A stretch of 64,000 bases of DNA from Trichopria drosophilae (taxonomy: Eukaryota; Arthropoda; Insecta; Hymenoptera; Diapriidae), in the NCBI GenBank assembly GCA_030407085.1, contig CM059582.1:69025501-69089500 (forward strand), written 5' to 3'. Shown here piece after piece: positions 43,491 through 54,850 of the stretch. The first letter of the stretch is position 1; every line of letters starts with the position of its first letter. The notes beneath the pieces are model-generated. The model was not told the origin of the DNA. It made no database searches and saw nothing but the letters and a program-made list of their open reading frames with translations. Made by a program: the position numbers and the translations under genes.

Positions 43491-44631
43491 AGTCATAACA
43501 ACATTACTAGACTACATTTAAGATAATGTTATAAATTATTGTTGATTTATTAGAAATTTTAAAGTACATCTTGTATGTGTTTTATTTGTTAAGGGACGGA
43601 ATGGTGCGTTCAAGTAATTAAATAAATCTGGAAATAAATATATAAATATCCAGGCTTATTTTTCTTTTATTCTCCTGTCGCTATAATTGAAGGTAAATTT
43701 ATTGTAAAATTAAATTACATAATTTCATTAAAATATTTCATTATGTTTTTCCAAATATGTTCTGGTATGCATTTGTAATTTTGAAAAAAATTGAACAATG
43801 TCGCATGTTAGAGTCATTTGTCTGAAAAGGTCTGGAGAGAGAACATTTTTGATAAGTGACTGTTACCTGATGCAGATATTATTTTGTTTTAACTACAAAC
43901 TTCAGAGCAATTGGTATATCAACATTTTTAACCGTGCTAATAAACGCCAATAATTTTTTCTGCATCGTCGTAAATATGGCGTTTACTCCGACAAAGGTAT
44001 GTAGTTCTGTACTAAAAATTACTTTAAAATCATATGATAAATCATATGAGATTTTTGTTTTTTCATCAGATACTGCACTATTTCTGTTTGATTTTTCATA
44101 TTATTGTTAATTCTGAGAATATCATGATAAATGTAATTAAAATTTTCTTCAATCATCTGAGATATTAAAGCGATAATAAAAATCTCATATGATCTAACGA
44201 AAATTTTCCCCAGGGTTAGCAATTATTTTATTAGGATTATTATTATCCATTCTTGCCTAGTGTGTGTGTTTTTGAAAATCGTGATGATCGCCATGCAATG
44301 TCATTCGTTCCTCACAACCAATCAAGTGCACGCAGAAAGAGAAGGCGCGAATTTTAAATTTGATTAAAGTTATTGCGAAAAAAAGCGCAACATATTTGTA
44401 TGATCAAACGAACTTACCTGCAACAGAAGTTCGATCATAATTATTCTAAGTGCCTCGTTTGTTCGAAGATAATTGAAGAAATAAATAATGAATGTAGAAT
44501 ATTACTTTTTTTTGATAACGAATACAGTTGTGCTAAAATAAAAAGTGTAAACAAATTTTTTACCCACACATTTGCTTTAACCTAAAAATTCGCCTTTCCG
44601 ATAAAATTGCTACTACATTTTTCTCAATTAA
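43491..44631. other. Transposon interior, no gene seen
   Basis: AT-rich sequence inside the 12.4-kb transposon. A 16-bp inverted repeat (ATCATATGAGATTTTT) lies near 44036-44051 and 44175-44190. The segment 44510-44631 resembles the inside of the TTAA element at 45527-46610 (for example AAAAGTGTAA followed by ACATTTTT), so it is probably an older copy of that family. Confidence 0.45.
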
Positions 44632-45522
44632 CCCTTTGTGTCATAGTGTTCCCCACAGGGAACACCTTTTGTCCGTTGGATTTTCTCACCCCACGGATTA
44701 TTTTTTCATTATTTTTACTTCGCATTTAATTTTCTACATAGCTCAGGCATTGGTATAACAAATTTATGATATTTTGGGCAACAATTTACTAATTTCAAAT
44801 AATTATAAGCAGTATAATACTAAAAAACAAAGATTTTTTTAAAAAGAAATCGTTTGTGAAAAAATATCTCCCGTAACCATGAAGAGGAAAATATCAATTC
44901 TTATTTTTTTTCGGTCGCTGATTACGAATCCAAGCCTAGAATTTCGAAATTCAAGATGGCGGACTCATAATGTTAAATATTCATCGCTTTTTGTAATTTT
45001 TATCATCCTTTAGTATTTGAGTCTCTGATGACGAATCTACAGTCAGATTCTCAAAATTCAAAATGGCGGCTTCAAAATGGCAGACGCCTACTCTAAATTT
45101 TCAAATTTCAGAAATGAAAAAAATATCACCGTTTTCTAAGCAGAATTACTAAGAAAAAATATCTCTTGCAATTTTTATCTAAATTGAACTGATTCCGAGA
45201 AAAAACTTACCTAACTTACCATAATTTATGTTGCGCCACTGCATTACGAAAATTTCGAGAACTTTTCTTTTGGAAACAATGCGATTTAGCTGCTAATCAC
45301 AAGAGACACTTTCTGTTGGCAATTTTGGTTAGAATACGACAGAATTTTTTCCATTTTCAAAATCTGTAACTCTAGAGATGTCGTTCATTCGCCAATTCTA
45401 AGCCGCCATTTTGGATTTCGAAAACCTAACCATGAATGCGTAATCAGCTTTCTTAAAAAACTTTGTATACCAAACTTCAAATAAATCGGATATACATATA
45501 ATGAAAATCGTGACACAAAGGG
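44632..45522. mobile_element. TTAA-flanked element A (piggyBac-like ends)
   Basis: 891 bp, starting CCCTTTGTGTCA and ending TGACACAAAGGG, flanked by TTAA (44628-44631 and 45523-45526). CCC-type ends with a TTAA target are the hallmark of piggyBac-family elements. No transposase ORF is seen, so it is non-autonomous. Confidence 0.8.
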
Positions 45523-45526
45523 TTAA

Positions 45527-46610
45527 GGGGAGGCACCACCCTCAAATCAACTTTATGAACACCTTAAACAAAATCTGAAAACATCATTTATTAAGTCATT
45601 TTTGACTGGGAATATAGTGGTGCTAGAATGAAAAGTGTAAGAAATTATTTTTACCTATAAATTGTAGATTAAAAAAAAGTTGTATTTTTTAAATAATGTG
45701 CTACATTTTTTTAAATTAATTTAAAAATTCCAAAAAAATTAGGATGAACATAAAAAGAAATTTTAAAAATAATGACGTATGAATTTTTAAAAAAATCCAT
45801 ATTATTCGAAAAAATAATTTTTTATAGAATAAAACAATTGTTTTAAGGGTCAAAAAATATTTTTACATTTTTTATTCTAGCAACACTCAATTCCACGTTA
45901 AAAGTTTCTCAAGAAATAAATTTGTCGACCCCAACAATTTCTCGTGAAAAAAAAGTTTTTTCTTGAAGAAATGCTTGTACATTTTTCGAAATTAAGGGGC
46001 CTCCAGTCGGATCGGTCGATAAAGTAGCAATCAATACGTTAAAAAATGTTAATTAAAAATAACTGAATCGGTTTTTTTAAATTCGGCCGCCATAAAGGCA
46101 ATTCTAACCACTATATACGATCTCCTAAAAAATATCAAAGAAATTTATCGTGAAATGATCGAGAATTTTCTTAAATAAGTAAAAATCATCTATTTACGAA
46201 AATTCGCGGTCAATTCACTATAAATGTCTTTGATATTTTTTAAGATATCATATATAGTGGTTACAATTACCTTTGTGGCGGCCGAATTTTTAAAAACCGA
46301 TTCAGTTATTCTTAACTTGCATTTCTTAACGTAGATTACTACCTTATCGACCGACTGGAGCCCCCTTAATGTAAAAATTCACAAAAATTAGGGTGAATAT
46401 AAAAACACATTTTATAAATAATTACGCATGAATTTTAAAAAATTCCATGTTTAAAAAAAAAAGAAACAAAATTTCTTTTTTTGGTCAAAAAAATTTTTTA
46501 CACTTTTCATTCTTGCACCATTGAATCCCACGCCAAAATTACTAAAATAATTTTTTTAAATTTTTTAAGGGTGTATTTCATACCGCTGATTTTGAGGGTG
46601 GTGCCTCCCC
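45527..46610. mobile_element. TTAA element B with long inverted repeats
   Basis: 1084 bp, beginning GGGGAGGCACCACCCTCAAA and ending with the reverse complement. TTAA lies on the left (shared with element A) and GTAA on the right, probably a mutated TTAA. Its arms continue as imperfect inverted repeats, for example GAATGAAAAGTGTAA near 45625 and its complement near 46500. It contains element C. No ORF. Confidence 0.75.
45996..46365. mobile_element. TTAA element C nested in element B (MITE)
   Basis: 370 bp, starting GGGGCCTCCAGTCGG and ending CCGACTGGAGCCCCC, with TTAA on both sides (45992-45995 and 46366-46369). Nearly the whole element is an imperfect palindrome with arms of about 170 bp. 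Non-coding. Confidence 0.85.
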
Positions 46611-46870
46611 GTAATTTAAAAATTCTAAAAAATTACAGTGAAGATAAAAACACATTTTCTACATAATTACAGATGGATTTGAAACGATTCTACTTTACTT
46701 TTATTTCTTTTTATGGGTAAAACTTCCATTATTTTTATCTCGACATAGACTTTCGGACCAAATTTCATTTCTTCATGAGACCTTATATATACGTCGTTTT
46801 TTATATAAACGCTATTATTAATATTGATTAATGTAATTTTCCGTTAGTAATATATATCTGCAATTTACAG

Positions 46871-47883
46871 GAAAATGTTGCAAAGCTGAGTGCATTAAAA
46901 GATGCTGGACGGAACACCGGAGAGATTGCCCTGCAGCTTGGATGCTCGGTGAGGACGGTTCAACGCTGGTTCGCTAGAACGGAACAAGATAATCAGTTTG
47001 TCGATCTCCGTTCTACGAACAGTGGCAGGAAGCCAATTCTCACCGAGCAAAATTGTGAAGCAATTGTGGAAGCAGTGCAGCGGGACCCCTTCAGGCCAGT
47101 GGGCAGATTGCCCGAAGAATTGGGCCTACCAGTTTCCGACGACACCGTCTGGAGGACAGTGAAAAAGACTGGCTTCTCCTACAGGCCTGCTGCTACGAAG
47201 CCAAGCCTGACAGATAGGCACCGACGCGAAAGGGTAATATTCGCTTACCGTTATCTGCCATTGTCAGATCAAACATGGAGGTCTGTCGTCTTCATGGACG
47301 AAAAGACCTTCAGTTCTGATAAGGACGGACGACATCATGTCTGGCGTCTGACCGGTACCAGATACAGGCCTGAAAATATGATACCATCTACCTCAAGTGG
47401 AAGGAGAACTGTTGCCTTCTGGGGTTGGATGTCAGGTGATGGGGTAGGCGATCTCGTTGAGGTCGGTAGGCATTTCTCCGGGGAACAATACACTAACATT
47501 TTAGATGGCGTATTGTACCCGGCGATTAGGCAACGTTATCCCCTACCCGATTATCCAACCATCACAATCGCAGAAGACAACAGTAGCATCCACACTGCCA
47601 GGGTGGTGCGTGAGTGGTATCATGATCATCCTGATCTGGTGAGGTTGGACTGGCCTGCGAAGTCGCCCGACCTTAACATATTGAAAATGTTTGGTCTCAC
47701 ATGGTCAGAGAATGGCGACCGAATTTGCCTCATCGCGTCGATGAAGTTAAAGCCAGGGCAAGAGATGGCTGGGAGAGCCTCCGAGGAGCAGCTGGACAAC
47801 AATTATGTGCCACCCTATCTGCTTCTATGAACCGCAGACTTCGTGCGGTCATAGAAGCAGAAGGACATTCAATTAACTATTGA
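46871..47883 (+). pseudogene. Tc1/mariner-type transposase of the 12.4-kb transposon, one frameshift
   Basis: Cut-and-paste transposase exon. It opens directly after a splice-acceptor-like CAATTTACAG (46870), with no ATG, so an upstream exon is expected. The N-terminus is a helix-turn-helix (NTGEIALQLGCSVRTVQRWF), then a second DNA-binding part. The catalytic core has D in VFMDEKTF, D in IAEDNSSIH and E in IENVW, about 35 residues after the second D by my count. A one-base deletion just before IENVW (near 47682) shifts the frame, and the C-terminus continues in another frame to the stop at 47883 (ending HSINY). No terminal repeats of a smaller transposon surround it. A poly(A) signal AATAAA follows near 47922. 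Confidence 0.85.
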
Positions 47884-48950
47884 TATGTAAATATTGTAGA
47901 TGTTGTAAATAACTTGTAAATAATAAAAGTATTGTACATATTACACGTATTGTGATGACATTTGATTATATTTTAGTTGTATTAAATTCAGTATTAAATT
48001 CACTAATTGGCATCTCCACAGTGCCATGAACCCTCGACGAAACCAAATTTGTTTTTTTACATTAGCACTAAATTTTTTTTCTTTTTAATATAATTTATAA
48101 ATAGATGATTTGGCACAGGCTGGGGTGGATGATACGGTTGCGTTTCAGTCTCTTCATTCGGAACACACAAATATTGGTATCGGATAAGAACCACGATTGT
48201 TTCGTCGAAAAACTGCATTGTCCAATCTGTGGAAGATACATACCCAAAATATTTGTAGGTTGAAATGTATCGAGAGATATTTTTACTTACTTCTTTCTGA
48301 TATTAGATATCGTCAGATCTTTTTTCTTAATCCCCAATTTAGCTGTCTTTAGAAGTGCAGAAATAAGCAACGTTGACAGGGCTACCGCTCATAGCGAATT
48401 CTAGGCTTTACACCGAAGTCGCACCGGTGCAGGGGTGGAATCGTGCATCGAAATGTTGGTAACAATAATTGTTGCAATTCCTAGATTCCTGCTGGAATTG
48501 AAATTTTTGATGGATTATCAACATTTAATGGAATAAAATTAAATTATAATTTATCTATTCATTCATCTCTTTACGCGAAAGTTCATCCACGGTGCAGAAG
48601 TGCAACACTGGGGCAAGGCCTAGAATTCGCCATTATTAAACCACAAGAGGGAGCCTCCTTACTAAGGCGCGAAAATTCAAAAATCGGAGTTACTTTCTCG
48701 CAAATTTTAACAGCTTAACACATAAGAAATTTCTAAAATCAAAAGCGTGTAATGAAGTTTGCTATTCGTGACGATTTAATAATAAATAATAAGTAGTAAT
48801 AAATTAATTTAAAATAAATTGTATTTTAAGCAATATCAGATGAAGCCTGATAGAAATTAAGTTTTCATTTGTTTCATCAGTAGCCTTGAAGCCATTTGTA
48901 TTAAACAAAACACATTCAGGATTAACTCACTCATTAGAAAGAACCTGAAA
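47884..48950. other. Transposon interior, no confident gene
   Basis: AT-rich sequence between the transposase and the small spliced gene. A short open stretch from an ATG at 48105, just after an AG, ends in CPICGRYIPK and a stop near 48268; its Cys pair hints at a lost exon, but I cannot support it as a gene. Confidence 0.4.
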
Positions 48951-49478
48951 ATGGAGAGAAATTATCCGTAAGTATTAATTACAATACATTAATTAATTAC
49001 GAGTCATTCAAATACAGTTTTAAATATATATATGTCTTTTTTTCTTTATAGGATTACGACAAAGCAGCACAAGTGGCTAAGGAGGATAGCCAGCGCCAAT
49101 GAGTGCATCCGTGAGAGGTGGGACCTCAACGGATGCTCAGAAATGGAGATGCAGGATACTCACATCCTGTGGCATTCCATAGAATGTATCCTGAACGACA
49201 TGGGAAAAAATGTCCACATGGAAAAATGCGTTCATCAGTGGAAGGATGTAAGTATAACATCATCAAGTTCTACAAACGTTAAAAAATGAATGTTTTTAAG
49301 AAAATTTTAATTTACTTTTTTTCAGATAATGGACATGATGATGGCAAAAACCCCAAACTTTCGAAAAAAAGCCGGGGATATAAAATGTCCATTCCATGAA
49401 ATTTTGGAATGTAGAACATCCAATGATTATAAATCCTATTACAAATTTCTCGACTACAAACAACATTTATCCGATTAA
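48951..49478 (+). CDS. Small three-exon Myb/SANT- or MADF-like protein inside the transposon
   Basis: Exons at 48951-48967, 49052-49247 and 49326-49478. Introns begin GTAAGT and end TTTATAG or TTTTTCAG, and the frame is kept across both junctions, giving 121 residues ending at a TAA. Exon 2 has a tryptophan-spaced helical pattern (HKWLRRI, RERWDL, LWHSIECIL, CVHQWKD) of the kind seen in Myb/SANT-like or MADF DNA-binding domains. The C-terminus has CPFHEILEC. Poly(A) signals AATAAA follow near 49512. It lies downstream of the transposase on the same strand, reminiscent of the transposase plus Myb-like pair of Harbinger elements. Function is inferred only from shape. Confidence 0.6.
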
Positions 49479-49689
49479 ATTAATTATTGTTTACAAAATT
49501 ATATAATGTACAATAAAACAATCAATAAATTGTAAGAAATAAAAATTTTAAAACGAATTTATTGTCCTTTTATTTATTTCAATAAACAAACGGTGTTACA
49601 ATTGTTTATTTTTTATTTATTTATTTATTTAAACGGCAATAATAATCCTTTTTTGCACAGATATATATTCAATATACAAGCGGTGTTAT

Positions 49690-52600
49690 AATTGTGAAGC
49701 TTTCTGGGAGCAAAAGGTAAGAATTGGCTTTGAAAAGCAAATAAATGTAATATTAACGACGATATTAAAATTATCAAATTTTCTAAGAGCGACGATAAAG
49801 AATTGGGCAGCGACAAAAGAATTAATAAAGAGGGGATCACGATATTGAAATTTGGAGGCTTTCCTAACGCGACCAGTGAGAATTGGGCTGCGAGAACAGA
49901 ATTAATGAAAAATGAGACACGACATCAAAGTTATGAAGATTTCTAAGAGCGAGAGAAAAGAATTAGGCTGCGAGAAGAAAATTGTTGAAAAGGCAGACAC
50001 GATATTGAAATTTGGAGGCTTTCTGAAAGCGACCAGTGAGAATTGGGCTGCGAGAACAGAATTAATGAAAAGTGGGACACGACATTAGAGTATTGAGGAT
50101 TTCTAAGAGCGAGAGAAAAGAATTGGGCTGCGAGTGGAGAAGTAGTGAAAAGGCGAACCCAATCTGAAAGTTTCTGAGCTTTCTGAGGGCGATAGAAAAG
50201 AATTAGGCTGCGAGAAGAAAATTGTTGAAAAGGCGGACACGACATTGAAATTTGAAGGCTTTCTGAAAGCGACCAGTGAGAATTGGGCTGCGAGGACAGA
50301 ATTCACGAAACGTGGGACACGACATCAAAGTTATGAAGATTTCTAAGAGCGAGAGAAAAGAATTAGGCTGCGAGAAGAAAATTGTTGAAAAGGCAGAGAC
50401 GATATTGAAATTTGGAGGCTTTCTGAATGCGACCAGTGAGAATTGGGCTGCGAGAACAGAATTCATGAAAAGTGGGACACGACATTAGAGTATTGAGGAT
50501 TTCTAAGAGCGAGAGAAAAGAATTGGGCTGCGAGAAGAGAATTATTGAAAAAGGGAACCCGTTTTGCAAGAATTTGCAGTTGCCTCTGCTGTTCCATATC
50601 TGTAAAAAATTTCTTCTTTGTAGAAAAGATTTCTTGATTATGTGACATTTCTTGCATTATGTCGCATTTTGCATTCGCAATTTTCGCATCGATGTTGCCA
50701 TGTAAGTCTTGCCTGTGTCAACCGGGCCTTTTTGATCGACATGTGTTGCGAAAAGTTGAACTGCAGCTGATTTTTTCGGTCACACACCTTTGTTCCAGTT
50801 GTGCTCTAAAGATTTTGAAGTTGTCGACGGCGAGTGTAAGAAGCATGGATCATCATTGTCCACCAAAAGTATACACGGGCTCTGCAAACTAGGACATAAA
50901 AATATTAGTTGCATAATCCTGATTTTATTCGAGGCACATAATCATGGAACATTGACATAAGGAAAAAAGACATACCTTACAAAGCATCTCTTTCTTTGCC
51001 GCAAATGCCAAATCAAATTTGCACATTTCAACACATGCGTATCTATGGGCAGTCAAGCCCTTATACGCTTAATTAATAAATAAAATAAACGACATTATAT
51101 TTTTTTGCACATGATAACTAACCTGACAAGCACGTTGACGACAGCGGAGTCTTAGAACTGCGGAAATCATCCCCTGAGAAGAAGCGGAGTTGTAGCGATC
51201 TGTCTGTAATTGAAGCTGACGATGGTGATGGTAACTATAAACATCTATTCCACACAGGCAAGGAGATGAGAGATTCTTGGCGCACAATGATCCCTTTGAA
51301 CCGGTCTGGCAGGTGTGTCCTTGAAAAAAGACATAACCCACCAAGAATCACATTCCTTCGAGCAAATGGCAAGTGATCTTTACATATTTAGGTATATGGA
51401 TATATCTTTTTATTTTAGCATTTATGTATATATTTTTTCCATTCATTAATTATTAATTTGAAAAAAATGTCATTATATACTTTATGATTTACAGATAGTT
51501 AAAAAAGTAATTAAAATTTCATTTTAAAATATGCTTAATTTACAACCAACCTGACAAGCACGTTGACGACCACAACAGGATTGGAGAACTGCGGAGATCA
51601 TCCCCTGGGAAGAAACGGTAAAGAGAATTTGACCTAGGTCAGGCACGCAGATACCCGCGGTGAAAGAGAGGGCAAGAGGGTGCGTGATAGAGCGAGCGAG
51701 ATATAGAAGGCCATCATTTAAATCACACATATGCACGTTGGGTTTACGGATGATTCCTGTCAAGATTCCTCACTGCCGTCTTTCCTCTATTGATTCAGTT
51801 TCGGCAAATGCATCTGACGACAGCTTTGGGGACTCGGATAAGCCATCCGATACAGGCGTGGAGATGAGAGCTTCTTGCCGCTTGGTGTTCCCTATGAGCC
51901 GATCTGGCAGGTGTGTCCTTGAAAAAAGACATACCATACAAAGCATCTCTTTCTTTGCCGCAAATGCCAAATCAAATTTGCACATTTAAACACATACGTA
52001 TCTACGGGCGGCCAAGCCCTTTTACGCATAATTAATAAATAAAATATGACATTATATTTTCATATTTGTGTACACCTTAAAACGAACCTGACACGCACGT
52101 AGACAATAACGGAGTTGTAGAACTGCGGAAATCATCCCCTGAGAAGAAGCGGAGTTATCAAGTCTTACTGCAGCGTTCCTTCGGCAATGGCGATGGTAAC
52201 TCTGAACATCTATTCCACACCGTGAAACTGCATGTGAACCTAAGTTCACTTTTTGGCCCGAATCGCATGGGCGTTGTAAGTAAAAAATGACAGGAGACTT
52301 TAATATATTTTCTTTAGAACTAACCTGGCAATAACGTCGATAATAATGAAGTTGTCGAGTTGCAAGGATCATTCCCTAGGAAGAAAACAGGCTGGCAAGT
52401 CTCTATCAAACGCTCAAATCATTGCTTCAGCAATTCAGCGCTCAAGCAGAAGGCGTTGACGATCCGGTCCCACGCAGTCGTATGGGAGATTGCTGTCGTC
52501 TCTTCTCGGATCCCATGTGCTGGTCTGGCAGGTATATCCTTAAAAAGAAAACATAACCCACAAAGAACCACATTCCAAGCAAACAGCAAGCAAATTTGGA

Positions 52601-53083
52601 TGTATATTTGCATACATATATGCCTATATCCATTACGTGCATTTTTTAAGCATTATATTTCTTTTTCCACTACTTCAAGTATATTATTTTATTTAAATTT
52701 TTTCAGATTAGTGGCGGTCTGGCCCGCTTATGCTCAATAAAGAAATAAATAAAAAATGCCAAGATAATATATTTAGTACAGAACTAACCTGATAAACATA
52801 TCCACGACAATGGAGTTGGCGAAGATCGTCTCCTGGAAAGAAACGGACCAGTTCCCCATGTGAAACTGGTTAAGTCAGCGTAATCACGAGGGAGGGAGAG
52901 AGAGAGTGACAGAGCGAGAGAGATAGAAAAACAAAATACGTTTGACTGTGTGCGTTCCTGTGTGTGTCTCGCATCGTATCGATAGGGCTGTAGTTTGTAG
53001 TGCATTCAGTAAATCACTCAAGCGCTGTTGCCATTTTCTCAAGTCGACGTAAATTACGGCGACAGATATTCTGCGGTTGGGTG
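49690..53083 (-). repeat. Right terminal inverted repeat of the 12.4-kb transposon
   Basis: Reverse complement of the left arm from its outer end at 53083 inwards. It carries about 310 bp (51600-51910) that the left arm has lost, and more copies of the 80-bp inner repeat. Outer 1.1 kb differs from the left arm at only a few positions by eye. Confidence 0.9.
49801..50560. repeat. 80-bp tandem repeat at the inner end of the right arm
   Basis: The motif AATTGGGCTGCGAG (or AATTAGGCTGCGAG) occurs at 49881, 49961, 50041, 50121, 50201, 50281, 50361, 50441 and 50521, an exact 80-bp spacing, with a diverged first copy at 49801. The left arm has only about five copies (43140-43490). Confidence 0.95.
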
Positions 53084-53085
53084 TA

Positions 53086-53458
53086 CAACATGCCTATATT
53101 TAAGAGTGGTAATAGTTGGAACGTATGCGACTATAGACCGATTTCAGTTATTAACGTACTTTCTAAATTATTGGACTCTATAATTGCTGATAAATGTATG
53201 GAAGTTTTTGCTTCCTGATTATCGAAGAACAGCACGGCTTTGTAAAGAGTAAATCAACGGTAACGAATTTGCTCATCTATATGGATTACATCACCAGGGC
53301 ATTGGAGGGCTCCATGCAAGTTGATTCAATCTGCCTGGATTTCTCCAAAGCTTTCGACTCTATTGACCATGGTCTACTGCTTCGTAAGCTTTTTGACTTG
53401 CCTTCTAATCCGTCTTCGAATCCGCCTTCTAAAAGTCTATCGTCGATTACAAAAGCGA
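53086..53458 (+). pseudogene. LINE 2 RT continuation after the nested transposon
   Basis: Resumes the RT at NMPIFKSGN, then YRPISVINVLSKLL, EEQHGFVKSKSTVTNLL and LDFSKAFDSIDHG, with one frameshift near 53210. It degenerates into Pro/Ser-rich codons and ends at the 25-bp direct repeat. The catalytic FADD block is absent. Confidence 0.8.
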
Positions 53459-53483
53459 AAATAAATTTAACGTTACGTTATTG
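53459..53483. repeat. 25-bp direct repeat, right copy
   Basis: Perfect second copy of 38003-38027. Confidence 0.85.
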
Positions 53484-53548
53484 ACCAAAAGACTCGTAAT
53501 AGATTCATCTAAAATTATTATGCAGTAACAAAGGGATGATCAACTTAC

Positions 53549-53663
53549 GCCACCGGCGAGCCTGTGTCGCGGCGGCACGCGAATAAAGAGCAAACTCTTC
53601 AAATTAATCGCAAAATTGCCATAATACTCCATTTCGAATTCCTTATTTAGCCTCGCTAGATCC
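53549..53663 (-). other. Candidate host exon on the minus strand
   Basis: On the minus strand a 115-bp open segment lies exactly between a good acceptor (TTCTGTTGCAG) and a consensus donor (GTAAGT). The encoded peptide contains LARLNKEFEMEYYGN and FIRVPPRHRLAGG. The segment is GC-richer than its surroundings. It could be an internal exon of a host gene whose introns hold LINE 2 and the large transposon, or chance. No other exon is identified. Confidence 0.35.
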
Positions 53664-54850
53664 CTGCAACAGAAGCAAATCATTCGGCTTTACCATCATT
53701 TCCAATCCTTACGATCTTGTAATTTTGTCAAAATTAAAAAACTTTTGACAATAAAGGTTTTAAACAGTTTTTATCATACTCGTGTTTCTTATTTTATTTG
53801 TAATCTTCATGGATGTCATTCGTATTTGTGAAATAATAATGGTTTTCGAAAAATATGTATTATGTACGAATTATCACATTTCAGTAACGAAATTATAAAT
53901 CGAGTAGCATTTGCGCTATGTCAGAAATAAACAAGTTCAAATTCACAATATTGTTGTACATTCAATCGAATGCAATTCGAAATACTCAACATTTTTTTCA
54001 CTAAAGAATGCAATCGTTAGAAAAATGTTGTTACTGAAATGTCGATCGAAAGATATAACTGGTAAAACTTTGCAATTACCTCTGTTCTACAGTGTCGCTC
54101 ATATGATGTTTATGCATCAGCGACAGGATCAGCCTCAGAGTTCCGGATTGCTGGGAGAGATTTTGACAATCTTTTGTGAAAATCTATTTTCACAATTCAA
54201 ACGAGAAGGGATTTCGTATTCTTAGTACCTGCAAATAAACATTAAAATTTTACAAAGAACCTTATTATAATTTTGTGGCATAATTGTTATGATAATAAAA
54301 TAGTACTCATCTGAATATATCCTCTCGATTTATTCCAATATATTTCTCTTCTTTTAACATTGCTGAAACAGTAAACCCACACTTATCGATAAATTTATTA
54401 GTTAACCTCTTATATCAATCTTATAACCTATATATTATTCTGATACGTATTGACAATTTTTTATGTCTATTATTGTAATTGTACTTTTATTTATTTTGTT
54501 AGTTTTTGTTTTATACGGAGTGCACTTCCGCTAACGACCGATGACACATGCTGTCCAATTACGCTCCAAGCTTTCGTGTATTATTGAGTTGTATTGTCCA
54601 TTGTATTGTCCCGTGTTACGTTGCTTGTAAAGCCTGGGAGCTGTCTTGCAAGATTGCTGCTTAATTTTGGAGTTGCTAGTGCACCGTTCACGTTTTTCCC
54701 TTCGAAGCGAGTCTTTCGTCATCCTAACCTCACCTACTCATTGCAAGGTCGCTGACAGCTTTTTAAAATTGTGCCAGGACGTGTACTGTCAGATGTTCCA
54801 CACATTGCTGTCAGCTGGGGACAGTGTTCTTTTTTAGCCAGGACTGTATA
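53664..54850. other. No gene seen; may include the 5' end of LINE 3
   Basis: AT-rich to about 54500, then GC-richer sequence that may be the 5' untranslated region of LINE 3. The reading frame at 53911-54225 starts without ATG and shows no recognisable motif, so I do not call it a gene. Confidence 0.45.

Larger units (their letters stand above)
40728..53083. mobile_element. 12.36-kb DNA transposon with about 3-kb terminal inverted repeats
   Basis: Starts CACCCAACCGCAGAATATC and ends with the reverse complement. It is flanked by TA (40726-40727 and 53084-53085); alternatively a GTAC duplication with ends ACCC. It interrupts the RT reading frame of LINE 2, which joins cleanly when it is left out. 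The outer 1.1 kb of the two arms is almost identical. The centre holds a Tc1/mariner-type transposase (46871-47883), a small spliced Myb/SANT-like gene (48951-49478) and three TTAA elements. A TA target and this transposase fit the Tc1/mariner superfamily, but both length and arms are far beyond usual. Whether the transposase belongs to the element is inference. Confidence 0.8.
38028..53458 (+). mobile_element. LINE 2: decayed non-LTR element, split by a 12.4-kb transposon and 3'-truncated
   Basis: A CR1/jockey-like element: ORF1, endonuclease and the start of RT lie at 38314-40727, and RT resumes at 53086-53458. The break lies inside the RT codons KIWKKSY|NMPIFKSG, which join cleanly once the inserted transposon is left out. 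RT ends soon after its second catalytic block (LDFSKAFDSIDH), so the catalytic FADD region and 3' UTR are missing. A 25-bp direct repeat nevertheless follows immediately. Confidence 0.8.

Noticed and set aside
50276..50488. Frames through the 80-bp repeats on both strands
   Set aside because: Products of tandem repetition, not genes.
53911..54225. 104-residue frame
   Set aside because: No ATG at its start, no motif and no supporting splice or promoter signal.
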